NCBI GenBank assembly: GCA_964538515.1
Contig: CAZIEW010000022.1
Coordinates: 1-64,000 of the forward strand
DNA from: CALBZH01 sp964538515
Lineage (GTDB): Bacteria > Desulfobacterota > Syntrophobacteria > Syntrophobacterales > Syntrophobacteraceae
Reading direction: 5' to 3'
DNA: 64,000 nt
The position numbers and the translations under genes were made by a program. Positions within the stretch are counted from its first letter, which is position 1. Every line of letters begins with the position of its first letter. Below the pieces are notes generated by a model. The model saw nothing but the letters and a program-made list of their open reading frames with translations, had not been told where the DNA came from and ran no database searches. Below, piece by piece: positions 50,938 to 60,547 of the stretch.

Positions 50938-51729
50938 TCAACCTCTGAAGAACCGTTTCATGCGGCCCAGCAGTCCGTCTTCCTGGTCGTCGTCAAAGGG
51001 AATATTCTCCCCGTTCAAGCGCCTGGCAATCTTCTTGAACGCCTGGCCCGCCCGGCTGTTCTTTTCGTGCACCAGAGGAGTCCCGCGGTTGGTGGAGATC
51101 ACAACCTCCTCGCTTTCAGGCACCACCCCAAGCAACGGAATGGACAGGAGTGACACGATGTCCCCCGTGGACATCATGTCTCCGCGTTTCACCATCTTAT
51201 GGTTAAGTCGGTTTACGATGAGATGCACGTCTTTCAGGAGGTTGGCTTCCAGCAACCCAATGACGCGGTCGGCATCCCGAATGGCCGAAACCTCCGGGGT
51301 GGTCACCACGATGGCGGTAGTTGCCCCGGCCACCGCCATCTTGAAACCGCGCTCGATTCCCGCCGGACAGTCGATGAGCACGAAATCGAATTCCTCAGCC
51401 AGCTCCTTACAAAGATCTACCATTTCCTCGGGCTTGACGGCATCTTTTTCACGGGTTTGAGCAGCCGGAATGACGAAAAGGTTGCTCACCTTGCGGTCCC
51501 GGATCATCGCCTGCTCTTTTCGACACTTGCCTTCCACGATATCCACGAGATTATAGACTATACGGTTTTCCAGGCCCATCACCACATCGAGGTTGCGCAG
51601 GCCTATGTCCGCGTCGATCATGACGACGCTGTGCTTGTCCTTGGCCAGAACCGTCCCCAAATTGGCCACCGTCGTCGTCTTGCCGACGCCTCCCTTTCCG
51701 GATGTCACGACAATGATTTTCCCCGCCAT
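50938..51729 (-). CDS. minD: Septum site-determining ATPase MinD
   Basis: A 263-residue MinD. The deviant Walker A is KGGVGKTTT (about residues 11-19), followed by VVMIDADIGLRNLDVVMGLE, FVLIDCPAGIERGF (Walker B) and VTTPEVSAIRDADRVIGLLE. The C-terminal tail GLLGRMKRFFRG forms the amphipathic membrane-targeting helix. ATP-bound dimers recruit MinC to the membrane. Confidence 0.96.
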   Translation of the reverse strand: MAGKIIVVTSGKGGVGKTTTVANLGTVLAKDKHSVVMIDADIGLRNLDVVMGLENRIVYNLVDIVEGKCRKEQAMIRDRKVSNLFVIPAAQTREKDAVKPEEMVDLCKELAEEFDFVLIDCPAGIERGFKMAVAGATTAIVVTTPEVSAIRDADRVIGLLEANLLKDVHLIVNRLNHKMVKRGDMMSTGDIVSLLSIPLLGVVPESEEVVISTNRGTPLVHEKNSRAGQAFKKIARRLNGENIPFDDDQEDGLLGRMKRFFRG

Positions 51730-51765
51730 AGCGATCCAAACCTGTGTTGAAGGTTATGTTGCCGG

Positions 51766-52437
51766 TCACATGGTAACGACCTCGATCCGATTCTTTTGGA
51801 TTTCAGCTATCTCATAGCGCTTCACGGTTCGCCGGTCTCCCTTGCCCGGCACAGCTACGAGGTCTGCGATCCGGATCTGGCTGGGCTCGATACTCAACGC
51901 CCAAATCTTCGCCGAGCGATCCCCCAAGGCGCCCGCATGCGCGATGCCGCGCAGATTCCCAAACACGATCACGTCCCCCACTGCCAGGATTTCAGCCCCC
52001 GGGTTCACATCCCCCAGCACCACGCAATCCCCAGGCGATTCAATGCGCACCCCGGACCGACAAGTCGTGCGAATGACGACCGCGGCGTCCTCCGCGAACG
52101 CGCAGGTCTCCGGATCCGGTTGACGGGGCTTCGGAGGCGCAACGACCTTGGTGGGCTGCAGGTAGAAGGTCACATCCTCCGCCAGCATGACTTCCATCAC
52201 TTGGACCTTGGCCTTTTCCAGGAGAAGTCGGTACAGGGCAGCGACTTCATCCGATGCCAGGGGACGTCCCCGGAGATCCAGCGTCATCTCAGAGCATGAG
52301 AAAAAGTCCCGTGTGGTCTTGAGCCGATGGTCCACATCCTCCATGATCGACTGAAACGACGCCAAGGGATGCGGAACGAGCATCAATCCATCACGGTTGG
52401 CCTTAATTTGAAGGGGAATCGCCTTTTCCTGTTCCAT
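51766..52437 (-). CDS. minC: Septum site-determining protein MinC
   Basis: A 223-residue FtsZ-assembly inhibitor. The N-terminal domain (1-105) contains DFFSCSEMTLDLRGRPL. The C-terminal right-handed beta-helix has the signature stretch RSGVRIESPGDCVVLGDVNP, GAEILAVGDVIVFGNLRGIA and HAGALGDRSAKIWAL, where MinD binds. A short linker with prolines separates the two. It is the first gene of minCDE, 64 bases after the HAD gene. Confidence 0.95.
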   Translation of the reverse strand: MEQEKAIPLQIKANRDGLMLVPHPLASFQSIMEDVDHRLKTTRDFFSCSEMTLDLRGRPLASDEVAALYRLLLEKAKVQVMEVMLAEDVTFYLQPTKVVAPPKPRQPDPETCAFAEDAAVVIRTTCRSGVRIESPGDCVVLGDVNPGAEILAVGDVIVFGNLRGIAHAGALGDRSAKIWALSIEPSQIRIADLVAVPGKGDRRTVKRYEIAEIQKNRIEVVTM

Positions 52438-52501
52438 AGGGCTTGTCTGGTCTTAACCTTCCATTGTCGCCGGAGGACACGTGATCGACCCTGCAACCTG
52501 A

Positions 52502-53110
52502 TCAGGGAAGCACCCACTGCCGAAGCTCATCCCAATTGCAGATCCGTGGAAATTCCTCCTCGGGAAGCCCCCGATTCCAAGGCTGATCGAACAGCAGCGG
52601 CTGAATCCCCTGCCCCGACAGAAAGCGGCAGGTCTCGAGCCGGTCTTCGACAAAGAATCGAACATCCAAATCCCTCAGTATTTGGAGCTTCGCCTCGGGC
52701 GCGCCTGTGGCGATCACCTGAATGCGGTCCGCCGTGACATCCGGGAGTGTCTGCTCCAGCCACTGGGTGATAGACTCCGGCCAGATGCGAGCCGTGACAA
52801 AGCGCAACGGCCCGCGCTGAGCCAGCTCCGTCAGGACCTCCGGCGCGCCTTCCATCGGCGGCACCGTCAAGGTGTGCTCGTCATCAAGAGTCAGGCAAAT
52901 CAGCTCGTCCAAGACGCTTCGGTCAAGATCAAGACACTCGTAAAGGTTATAGCAGCGTAAGTCCTCCATGCTGAGCCCGTCGATTCCGAAGCGGTCGCGC
53001 GCCAGCCGCAAGAAGACCTGCATCGTGTCGGCCACCACCCCGTCAATGTCGAAGGCCAGCCTTCCGGGCTCGATAAAACCGTTGAGCTCAAGCGTTTCCG
53101 TTATCGTCAT
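52502..53110 (-). CDS. HAD-superfamily phosphatase-like protein
   Basis: A 202-residue HAD-fold protein. Motif I is FDIDGVVADT (about residues 19-28, nucleophile and acid Asp), motif II is FVTAR, and motif IV is RFFVEDR (acidic pair Glu-Asp). The cap is small and helical. This layout resembles the 5'-nucleotidase/YqfW-type HAD group. The substrate is unknown. Its ATG overlaps the stop of the CoA-transferase gene by 4 bases, so the two are co-translated. Confidence 0.8.
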   Translation of the reverse strand: MTITETLELNGFIEPGRLAFDIDGVVADTMQVFLRLARDRFGIDGLSMEDLRCYNLYECLDLDRSVLDELICLTLDDEHTLTVPPMEGAPEVLTELAQRGPLRFVTARIWPESITQWLEQTLPDVTADRIQVIATGAPEAKLQILRDLDVRFFVEDRLETCRFLSGQGIQPLLFDQPWNRGLPEEEFPRICNWDELRQWVLP

Positions 53111-55011
53111 GAACAGTCATCCGTGAGACAGGTCTGCGCCGGCTCGTCGAACCGGAACTCGATTTCGTAAATGCCGTCCGAAAAGTGCGTGCGAACGACG
53201 TAGCCAACCCGGTGGAACATGGACAGCATGCGCCGATTGGCCCCGAGCACATAGGCCGTAAATCCGCTGATTCCCTTGCTCTTCGCGATTTCACACAGGT
53301 AATGCACCAGAAATGTCCCGATGCCGAACCGCTGCCATTCGGCACGCACGGCGAAATCCACTTCCGCCATGTTGGTCTTCAAATCAAGAATATAGCGACT
53401 CAGCGCGATGATGGTCTCATTGCCCACATCCCCGATCACCCCGACAATGGCCATTTCGTGCTCGTAATCGATGTTGCACATCGCCTGGGTGTTGCGATGC
53501 GGAAAAACCTTCATGGCGGACAGGAACCGATAGTAGATGTCCTGGTCGGGCAGCGTGTAGAAAAACTCCTGGACCGCCCGCTCGTCCGTGGGCTTGATGG
53601 GCCGGAACAGGACCTCCTGGTCGTTCCCCAGCACCTGCCGCACTTCCCACTGACCCGGATAGAGCGGCTCGAAGATCGGAGGCAGAATCTGGTCCTGATA
53701 CACGTAGCGGAGGGTCTTCGCTTCCGCCAGCAGCCGCTCCCGGAATTTCGGATGGGCGATGTTGATGAGCGCCAGCGCGCGCTCTCGAATCGTCTTCCCG
53801 TGCAGGTAGGCGATGCCGAATTCCGTCACGACATAGCGCACGACACTCCTTGAGCTCACCACGCCGGCCCCCTGGGTGAGGTGACTCACGATGCGCGATT
53901 TTCGCCCATCGGAGCTGGTCGACGGGAGCACCACGATGCTCTTCCCCTTCGCCGCGCTGGAGGCACCGTGCACGAAGTCGACATAGCCCCCGATCCCGCT
54001 GAAAACCTTGTGGCCGATGGAATCGGCGCAGATCTGACCGCTCAAGTCGATCTCGAGGGCCGAGTTGATCGCGACCATCTGCTCGTTCTGGCTGATCAGC
54101 CGCCGATCGTTCACATACTCGATCGGATAGACCTCCACCTCGGGATTGTTGTGGACGAAATCGTAAAGCTCCCTGCTCCCCATGACCGAGCTCACCACGA
54201 TCTTGCCCGGATGGATCTTTTTTTTGCGCCCCGTAATCACCCCTTTACGGATCAGATAAAGGTGTGCGTCGGTGATGACCTCGCTGTGGATGCCCAAGTC
54301 CTTCTTGCCCTCCAGAAATCGGAGGACCGAGTTCGCCACGCGGCCGAACCCCACCTGCAGGGTCGCGCCGTCGTCCACCAACTGCGCAACGTATTTCGCA
54401 ATGCGCTCGGCCACCGCGCTGCGCTCTCGGTGGACGATCTCGAGAAGAGGCTCCTCGTGCTCGACGAAATGTTGAATCTCGGCCACGTGCAGAAACGTGT
54501 CCCCCAAAACGCGCGGCATCTGGCTGTTGACCTGGGCCACCACGAGGCGCGCCGAGGTGGCCGCCGCCTTGTTGATGTCCACGCCGACGCCGAGCGAGCA
54601 GAATCCGTGCTCATCCGGCGGGGACACCTGAATGAGACAGACATCCAGCGCCCAGGTGTTCTCCTCCCGAAACAGCCGGGGAATACTTGACGACGGGATG
54701 GGGATGTAGTCCGCCAGCCCCTGGTTGACCGCCCGCCTGGTCTTCGGACCCACGAAAAAAGTCTTGAGCCGACACCGGGAAGCGTACACCCCCCACTCCT
54801 GCGGAAGCGCCCCCAAGGACAGGTGCTGGACCAGCTCGAGATCCTGGTAAGATTCGAGCATCCCCACCAGGGCGCGCACCAGGTGCTGCGGCTCGGAGCA
54901 GCCCGAACCGATGTAGATGCGGTTTCCGTTCTGGATCACAGACCGCAGCACGGCGTCCGCATCGTTCAGACGGTCTCGGTACAAGGCTTCCCAGTTGGTG
55001 TCAAACAGCAT
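53107..55011 (-). CDS. Acetyl-CoA hydrolase/CoA-transferase fused to GNAT acetyltransferase
   Basis: A 634-residue two-part protein. Residues about 1-440 are a class-I CoA-transferase of the acetyl-CoA hydrolase/4-hydroxybutyrate CoA-transferase type. They have IYIGSGCSEPQHLVRAL, SPPDEHGFCSLGVGVD, GIHSEVITDA (catalytic Glu) and FSGIGGYVDFVHGAS. Residues about 465-620 form a GNAT domain with LFRPIKPTDERAVQEFF and the acetyl-CoA loop RAEWQRFGIGTFLVHYL. The fusion suggests acyl-CoA transfer or hydrolysis regulated by, or coupled to, protein acylation. It is the first gene of the unit leading into minCDE. Confidence 0.9.
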   Translation of the reverse strand: MLFDTNWEALYRDRLNDADAVLRSVIQNGNRIYIGSGCSEPQHLVRALVGMLESYQDLELVQHLSLGALPQEWGVYASRCRLKTFFVGPKTRRAVNQGLADYIPIPSSSIPRLFREENTWALDVCLIQVSPPDEHGFCSLGVGVDINKAAATSARLVVAQVNSQMPRVLGDTFLHVAEIQHFVEHEEPLLEIVHRERSAVAERIAKYVAQLVDDGATLQVGFGRVANSVLRFLEGKKDLGIHSEVITDAHLYLIRKGVITGRKKKIHPGKIVVSSVMGSRELYDFVHNNPEVEVYPIEYVNDRRLISQNEQMVAINSALEIDLSGQICADSIGHKVFSGIGGYVDFVHGASSAAKGKSIVVLPSTSSDGRKSRIVSHLTQGAGVVSSRSVVRYVVTEFGIAYLHGKTIRERALALINIAHPKFRERLLAEAKTLRYVYQDQILPPIFEPLYPGQWEVRQVLGNDQEVLFRPIKPTDERAVQEFFYTLPDQDIYYRFLSAMKVFPHRNTQAMCNIDYEHEMAIVGVIGDVGNETIIALSRYILDLKTNMAEVDFAVRAEWQRFGIGTFLVHYLCEIAKSKGISGFTAYVLGANRRMLSMFHRVGYVVRTHFSDGIYEIEFRFDEPAQTCLTDDCS

Positions 55012-55130
55012 CGTTCAATGGCCTTGGTGATGCGCCGGGTTGGAAGTCGGGATCAGCGGATTTGGAGCTATGATCAGTGGCTACTATTATACTGGAACGG
55101 ACTCTTTTTCAACTCTCGACTCCTCACACC

Positions 55131-55303
55131 AGACACGGATGAATACGGAGGACAAACACGGGTGGACACGGATCTTGCCGGCCGAATCAGCTTGGATGGT
55201 CGCCATGGGCCACTCAAGGTTATCTTTGCAAGGCCACGACTGTCATTCGTGTGCCCTCACCCGATTGGTTTCCTTCCGTGTTGATCCGTATCCAGCCGTG
55301 TCT
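55131..55303. repeat. Dispersed inverted-repeat element (degenerate copy B)
   Basis: Left arm 55131-55149 (AGACACGGATGAATACGGA) and right arm 55285-55303 are inverted copies with two mismatches in 19 positions. Further ACACGGGTGGACACGGAT units follow the left arm. The arms match those of the element at 26213-26381. The 319-base gap 55012-55330 contains no gene. Confidence 0.75.
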
Positions 55304-55330
55304 CGTAGTCTGCCGACGGCAAGGGCCGGC

Positions 55331-55702
55331 TCACTTCTTCTTGCGGCGATCCGCCAGCGAGACCACCTTGGTCGCCTCCGTGTCCCCCGGCTCAACCGGC
55401 TTCCTTTCTTCGGACTCAGGAGATTCCCCATCGTGGGATTCCGAAGAAGGAACCTCGATGCCAGCTGCCTCCGGGACGACCACTTTCTCCAGCCGAATAG
55501 GGCGTCCGCCCATGGTGAATTCTTCCCCGTTGATGTAAGGCTCCCGGAGAATCCACGTGACCATGGCCACAGGGATCTGGAGGACCAGCATCGTCACCTG
55601 ATACCATTCAGGCTTGACGTCGGCTGTGATGGCCTCGATTCTCGCGAAGAATGCCGGCTGATTGTCCGCATACACCAATACCAGATCGCCCTCCAGCGTC
55701 AT
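55331..55702 (-). CDS. Protein of unknown function
   Basis: A 123-residue cytoplasmic protein. The N-terminal half is compact, with alternating strands and helices (LVLVYADNQPAFFARIEAIT, EWYQVTMLVLQIPVAMVTWI). The C-terminal 45 residues are an acidic, low-complexity tail ending in basic ADRRKKK. I do not recognise the family. ATG 55702 is chosen (AAGGAGAG upstream); it follows the Nudix gene by 28 bases in the same orientation. Confidence 0.65.
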   Translation of the reverse strand: MTLEGDLVLVYADNQPAFFARIEAITADVKPEWYQVTMLVLQIPVAMVTWILREPYINGEEFTMGGRPIRLEKVVVPEAAGIEVPSSESHDGESPESEERKPVEPGDTEATKVVSLADRRKKK

Positions 55703-55730
55703 GGAAGCTCTCCTTCTGATCTCATTGGCT

Positions 55731-56633
55731 TCATCGTTCGCAGCGATCCCAGCCAAAGATATAACCCTCGTCCAGGACGCCCGGAACGATGGGGAGTGAA
55801 TCGGCGTCCGGTGGCTTAAATCGAAACACACGATCGATTAAGGCCATCACCATCTTGTAAGTCGCGCCCCACAGCACTTCCGTATGATCCCCATGGCTGT
55901 GAATGAAGCAGGGGAAGTCTTCCGTTCCCCGGTGAAATCTGGCCTTGAGCTCCGCTGGAACATAGAGCCGATACCGGGCGTAGCGCTCCTCTTGGAACAG
56001 TGTCCGGATCGGAATACGAATGATCTGGTCCACTTCCCAGCTCGGCACGAACCGCTTCTGATCCCTGAGCCAGCCAACCATCGGGTAGATTACCCTGCGA
56101 TACAGCCGCAGCCGCTGATTGGGGAGAAATCCAAGAAAGCTCATCTTCAGCGGATTCATGCGCATCTCCTCCCAGCTCTCGCGAAGACAGGTCGCAAGGA
56201 GCAGTGAAAGGAGCCGGGCCTCCTGGGGTCGCTGTCGGCGGAACTGCTTCCAAGCCCCCCACGTCCGTAGGTGCATTCCCGGGAGGCTCAAAATCCTCGC
56301 CAGCTTGGGATCGATGTGCGGCTCAACCGTACCACCAGGGCAGCAAAGGTCCCCCGCTTGCCGGACGCTGCGCGAGCGTTTGTTGAGAATCAGACAGATC
56401 TCATCTCCCGCCCCGACCTCAGAACGGTTTGACCCTTCATCCAGCCTCTGACGACCAACGAGGAGAAGCACGCTCGACCAGAGGAGCCCTTCGAGGACCT
56501 CACGGGAGGCCAATCTCGTTTCCAGACTCGTCCGTTGAAGGACCTTGAGCATGTGGCCCCGCAAGGCAACCGGGTCATCGAGCCAGCTCGTCCGCGCTAG
56601 CGAATAGGCCTCCTTTTCGTCCACCTTTCCCAT
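55731..56633 (-). CDS. Nudix hydrolase (CoA pyrophosphatase-like) with long insertion
   Basis: A 300-residue Nudix protein. The UPF0035-type lead LILNKRSRSVRQAGDLCCPG matches CoA/acyl-CoA pyrophosphatases (NudL/PCD1). The catalytic Nudix helix is RESWEEM. Between PGG and RES lie 49 residues instead of the usual 15-20, so the Nudix box is split by an insertion. An N-terminal helical region (about 70 residues) is also extra. It overlaps the end of hrpA by 37 bases, so it is translated from the same message. Confidence 0.8.
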   Translation of the reverse strand: MGKVDEKEAYSLARTSWLDDPVALRGHMLKVLQRTSLETRLASREVLEGLLWSSVLLLVGRQRLDEGSNRSEVGAGDEICLILNKRSRSVRQAGDLCCPGGTVEPHIDPKLARILSLPGMHLRTWGAWKQFRRQRPQEARLLSLLLATCLRESWEEMRMNPLKMSFLGFLPNQRLRLYRRVIYPMVGWLRDQKRFVPSWEVDQIIRIPIRTLFQEERYARYRLYVPAELKARFHRGTEDFPCFIHSHGDHTEVLWGATYKMVMALIDRVFRFKPPDADSLPIVPGVLDEGYIFGWDRCER

Positions 56634-59600
56634 ACTTCATCCAGTCGTTTCGACGAGACGCGCCTGCTTGTCTTGATTTCGGGCGCAAAGACATTGATTT
56701 TGAAATCCTCGATCATCCATCGGTATTCGCGGGCAAACCGCATGGCCTCCTCATCCCCCACGGCGACCAAGTCCTCCTGCAGCCCGCGGTACCGCTCAAG
56801 ATGCGGCTCGATTTGCTCCGCCTTAACCCGGTCCTTCTCCGGCGACACATACACGCGCTCCGCTCGCAAACGCAACGCATTCAAATATCTGGGCAATCGA
56901 GCCACCTCCTCGCGCCGGTAGCACACCAGCATGTCCGGCGGTGCGAGCCGATCAAGCTCCTTCTCCAAGTCCTTGATTCGCTCGATTACGACACGATTTC
57001 CGGCCGCCATGGTCCGAAAACGAGCCAGGCTCGCGCGCACATCCTCGCGCGCCATCAGAGCGCGCACGACCTCATCCACGAGCTCCTGCCCCGATGGACC
57101 GAGCTTTCCCTTGTATCGCTCGATCATGGCCTGGTACGTGCGCCGATCCGGCCGCTGCGGGTCGTGTAGCTCAAAGAGCTCACGCAGAACGTATTCCTGA
57201 AGGGCGGCGTTGGCTTTCTCTCTTCCCCCGAGAAAGAACAAGGCGGAAGCAGGGGATGCCGGGGCCACCCAACTCCGGCGAAGCTGCTTCAACTCGACGG
57301 CAAAGGCCCGCTGATACAGCTCAGTCAGGGCATCGCGACTGACTTGCATGGCCTTCTCGGCGTCCTCATGAAGCCGAACGCACAGCTTGTCACCCAGGAA
57401 AGCCAATCCAGGATAACCAAACCGGTCGATGCCCAGAGCATCCTTCCCGATGAGCACCCGGGCGGGAAGGTCCCCAAAATCCCAGAGTGGAAGATCGTCT
57501 TTCTCCCATTGCTCCCGAGCCGCTTGCCACAGTCTGTCCTCATGGGCTTCCGAGGAGAGTGACCGCAGCGCGTCCAAGTCTCTGCCCGAGCCCAAAATGC
57601 GACCATCAGGGCCGATGACCTCAAAGCGCATGCGCAAGTGCGGGGGAAGCGCGTCGAACGACCACATGTCTTTGGCCACGGTAATTCCCGCAACCTCGCT
57701 CACCCGTCGACTCAGCGCCGCAGCAAAGGCATCGCCTCTGTAGCTCAGCCCATCGGACAACCGCTTCGCCATTTCCCCCACGGGGACCAGTTGACGGCGA
57801 ACCCCTTTCGGCAGCGCCTTGAGCAGAGTGAGAACCAGCTCCTCGAGCATCCCCGGGACGAGCCACTCGAACGTGGATGACGAAACGCGCTTCAAGGCAT
57901 GGATCGGAATGGTCACCGTCACTCCGTCGTCGTCCTCGCCCGGGCGAAAGTTGTATCGGAGCGGCAGCACGAGATCCTCTAACGGCATTCGGTCAGGAAA
58001 CCGGTCCAGGGCATCAAAATCCGGCTCGGCACGAAGCAGGTCCTGCTCGGTCATACGCAGGATCCCATCCCCGCCCGCATCTTTGATGAACCGGTCGAGT
58101 GAGCGCACATCGGCGATTTCGGGCAGCCGCTCTTCGTAGAACTGGTGGAGCGTCTCCTCGTCGACCAGCAGATCCCGTCGCCGCGTCTTGCTTTCCAGCT
58201 CCTGGATGCGCTCGATCAACTCCCGGTTGTAGTCGAGAAACCCGTATCGACCCGGCATGTCCCCTTCCACCAGACCCGAACGGATGAAGATGGATCGCGC
58301 CTCCTTGAGGTTTACTCGGCCGTAGTTGACCTTCCGACGCTCGACCACCGGCAGCCCGTACAAGGTCACCCGCTCATAGGCCACCACTTGCCCCCTGCTC
58401 TTCTCCCAGTGGGGCTCGGAATAGGACGACTTGCAGAGATGCCGTCCCAGCTGCTCGATCCACTCGGGCTCGATGTTGGCGACGGTTCGGGCGAAAAGGC
58501 GCGACGTCTGGACCAGCTCGGAGGCCATGACCCAGCCGCCGGCTTTGTTGAAAAGACCCGAGCCGGGGAAGATCATCACCTGTCGGTTCTTGGCCGCCAG
58601 GTAAAGGTTTTTCTCCTTGCGCATGCCGATATGGCTCAAATAGCCGCTCAAGAGCGACCGATGGATGGCAGCATAGTCGGGAGACGTCTCCACTCGGCGA
58701 AAGCCGCCCATTTCATCCAAAATAGTGACGATCTCGTCGTGGATGTCCTTCCATTCGCGCATCCGCCGATAGGAAAGGAATCGCTCCCGGCAAAACCGTC
58801 GCATCTGGCTTTGGGTGGAGGGTTTATCCGGATCCTCGAAGCACGCGCGCCAGATCTTGAGGAGCGTAATGAAATCCGACCGAGGGTCCCTGAAGACCGC
58901 ATGTGCTTGATCAGCCTGGGCTTCCTGGTCCAGGGGGCGCTCCCGGGGATCTTGGACACTCAAGGCGGCGACCAGCACGATCAGCTCCTTGAGAGCCCCT
59001 TCCTTTCGGGCCTCGACGATCATGCGGGCCAGCCGCGGGTCGATAGGGAGGCGAGCCATGGTGCGCCCGAGCGGTGTCAAACGGCGGTGCTCGTCCACCG
59101 CGCCCAGCTCCCTGAGCACGCCGAAGCCGTCCTTGACGGCAGCCGGGGACGGGGGATCGAGGAACGGAAACTCCTGGATGTTCCCCAACTGCAGGGAGAG
59201 CATGCGCAGGATGACGTCCGCCAGATTGGACCGAAGAATTTCAGGGGACGTATACTCGGAGCGACTCTCGTAGTCCTCTCTCGAATACAGTCGGATGCAA
59301 ACGCCTGCCTCGACGCGACCGCACCGCCCCTTGCGCTGGTCGGCGCTCGCTTGGGACACGCGGGCGACGGGAAGTCCCTGGGTTCGGGTCCGGGCATTGT
59401 ACTGGGCCATTCGGGCAAGCCCGGTGTCCACAACATACCGGATGCCGGGGATCGTCACGGAGGTTTCGGCCACGTTGGTGGCAACGATGATCTTTTCGTC
59501 GCTCGTCGTACGGAAGATGCGCTGCTGATCGGCCGCCGCCATCCTTCCAAACAGGGGGTAGACCAGCGTGTTGAAATACCGCCGCTCCTCCAGCCGCTGG

Positions 59601-60388
59601 ACCGTCTCCCGGATGTCGCTTTCGGTGGGCATGAAAACCAGAATATCGCCGCCCCGCTCACGGCCGCGCGCCTTCAGCACGTCCACGGCCGCGACCGCCT
59701 GATCGATATACGTCACATCCTCGCTGTCCCCTTCGGCCGCTTCCAGCGGCTGGTAGCGCACGTCCACCGGATAGGTCCGACCCGAAACCTCGATCATCGG
59801 AGCATCGCCAAAGGCGCGGGAAAACTTCGTGGGATCGATCGTGGCCGATGTCACGATGACCTTGAGATCCGGCCGCGTGGGCAACAGCCGGAGCAGCAGT
59901 CCCAGCAGGAAATCGATGTTTAGGCTTCGCTCATGCGCCTCATCGACAATAATCGTGTCGTAGGCCCGGAAGCGCCGGTCCCTCTGCGCCTCGGCCAGAA
60001 GGATGCCGTCGGTCATGAACTTGATGCGTGTGCTGCGAGCCGTGCGGTCCTGAAAACGTATCTTGTAGCCCACGAGACGCGGGCCGTCCGGACCGAGCTC
60101 TTCCATCACCCGTTGGGCCAGCGTGATGGCCGCGATGCGTCGCGGTTGCGTGCACCCGATCAGACGGTCTTGTCCCCGCCCGGCTTCCAGGCACATCTTG
60201 GGAATCTGGGTGCTCTTGCCGGACCCGGTCTCCCCGGTGATCACCACAACCTGGCTCTCACGAATGGCGCGGACGATCTCCTCGCGCCGCTCCGTGATGG
60301 GCAGCTCGGGGGGATAGTGCAAGGCCAGCAGGGGGCGAGTCAACGCCGGGTGCGTATGCGATGAAGGTAATGCCGTATTTGAAGTCAC
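56597..60388 (-). CDS. hrpA: ATP-dependent RNA helicase HrpA
   Basis: A 1263-residue DEAH-box helicase. RecA-like domain 1 has Walker A GETGSGKST (52-60), TQPRRIAA, and DEAH in IIVDEAHERSLN (about 145-156), then SAT in VIVTSATID. Domain 2 has VYPLFGRM-type spacing, TNVAETSVTIPGIRYVVDTG (motif V) and QRKGRCGR (motif VI). HA2/OB domains and the long HrpA-specific C-terminal DUF3418 region follow. HrpA resolves ribosome collisions and remodels mRNA by family. Length agrees with E. coli HrpA (about 1300). Confidence 0.95.
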   Translation of the reverse strand: MTSNTALPSSHTHPALTRPLLALHYPPELPITERREEIVRAIRESQVVVITGETGSGKSTQIPKMCLEAGRGQDRLIGCTQPRRIAAITLAQRVMEELGPDGPRLVGYKIRFQDRTARSTRIKFMTDGILLAEAQRDRRFRAYDTIIVDEAHERSLNIDFLLGLLLRLLPTRPDLKVIVTSATIDPTKFSRAFGDAPMIEVSGRTYPVDVRYQPLEAAEGDSEDVTYIDQAVAAVDVLKARGRERGGDILVFMPTESDIRETVQRLEERRYFNTLVYPLFGRMAAADQQRIFRTTSDEKIIVATNVAETSVTIPGIRYVVDTGLARMAQYNARTRTQGLPVARVSQASADQRKGRCGRVEAGVCIRLYSREDYESRSEYTSPEILRSNLADVILRMLSLQLGNIQEFPFLDPPSPAAVKDGFGVLRELGAVDEHRRLTPLGRTMARLPIDPRLARMIVEARKEGALKELIVLVAALSVQDPRERPLDQEAQADQAHAVFRDPRSDFITLLKIWRACFEDPDKPSTQSQMRRFCRERFLSYRRMREWKDIHDEIVTILDEMGGFRRVETSPDYAAIHRSLLSGYLSHIGMRKEKNLYLAAKNRQVMIFPGSGLFNKAGGWVMASELVQTSRLFARTVANIEPEWIEQLGRHLCKSSYSEPHWEKSRGQVVAYERVTLYGLPVVERRKVNYGRVNLKEARSIFIRSGLVEGDMPGRYGFLDYNRELIERIQELESKTRRRDLLVDEETLHQFYEERLPEIADVRSLDRFIKDAGGDGILRMTEQDLLRAEPDFDALDRFPDRMPLEDLVLPLRYNFRPGEDDDGVTVTIPIHALKRVSSSTFEWLVPGMLEELVLTLLKALPKGVRRQLVPVGEMAKRLSDGLSYRGDAFAAALSRRVSEVAGITVAKDMWSFDALPPHLRMRFEVIGPDGRILGSGRDLDALRSLSSEAHEDRLWQAAREQWEKDDLPLWDFGDLPARVLIGKDALGIDRFGYPGLAFLGDKLCVRLHEDAEKAMQVSRDALTELYQRAFAVELKQLRRSWVAPASPASALFFLGGREKANAALQEYVLRELFELHDPQRPDRRTYQAMIERYKGKLGPSGQELVDEVVRALMAREDVRASLARFRTMAAGNRVVIERIKDLEKELDRLAPPDMLVCYRREEVARLPRYLNALRLRAERVYVSPEKDRVKAEQIEPHLERYRGLQEDLVAVGDEEAMRFAREYRWMIEDFKINVFAPEIKTSRRVSSKRLDEVWERWTKRRPIR

Positions 60389-60547
60389 AATCCGTTCCGT
60401 ATGCCGCGTCAGCCGATCGTCGCGTCGAAAGCCCGCCGCTTGGCCGATTTGAAGCGAAGTCCCTTTGAGGCTTGATCTTTACAAATCCCTTATCTTCTGT
60501 CAATTACCGTCGTAACGATAATGGATCCCAACGAGAGGGACTCTTTG

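Noticed and set aside
58145..59923. 592-codon plus-strand frame opposite hrpA
   Set aside because: hrpA carries all helicase motifs on the minus strand; the plus frame is a codon-bias shadow.
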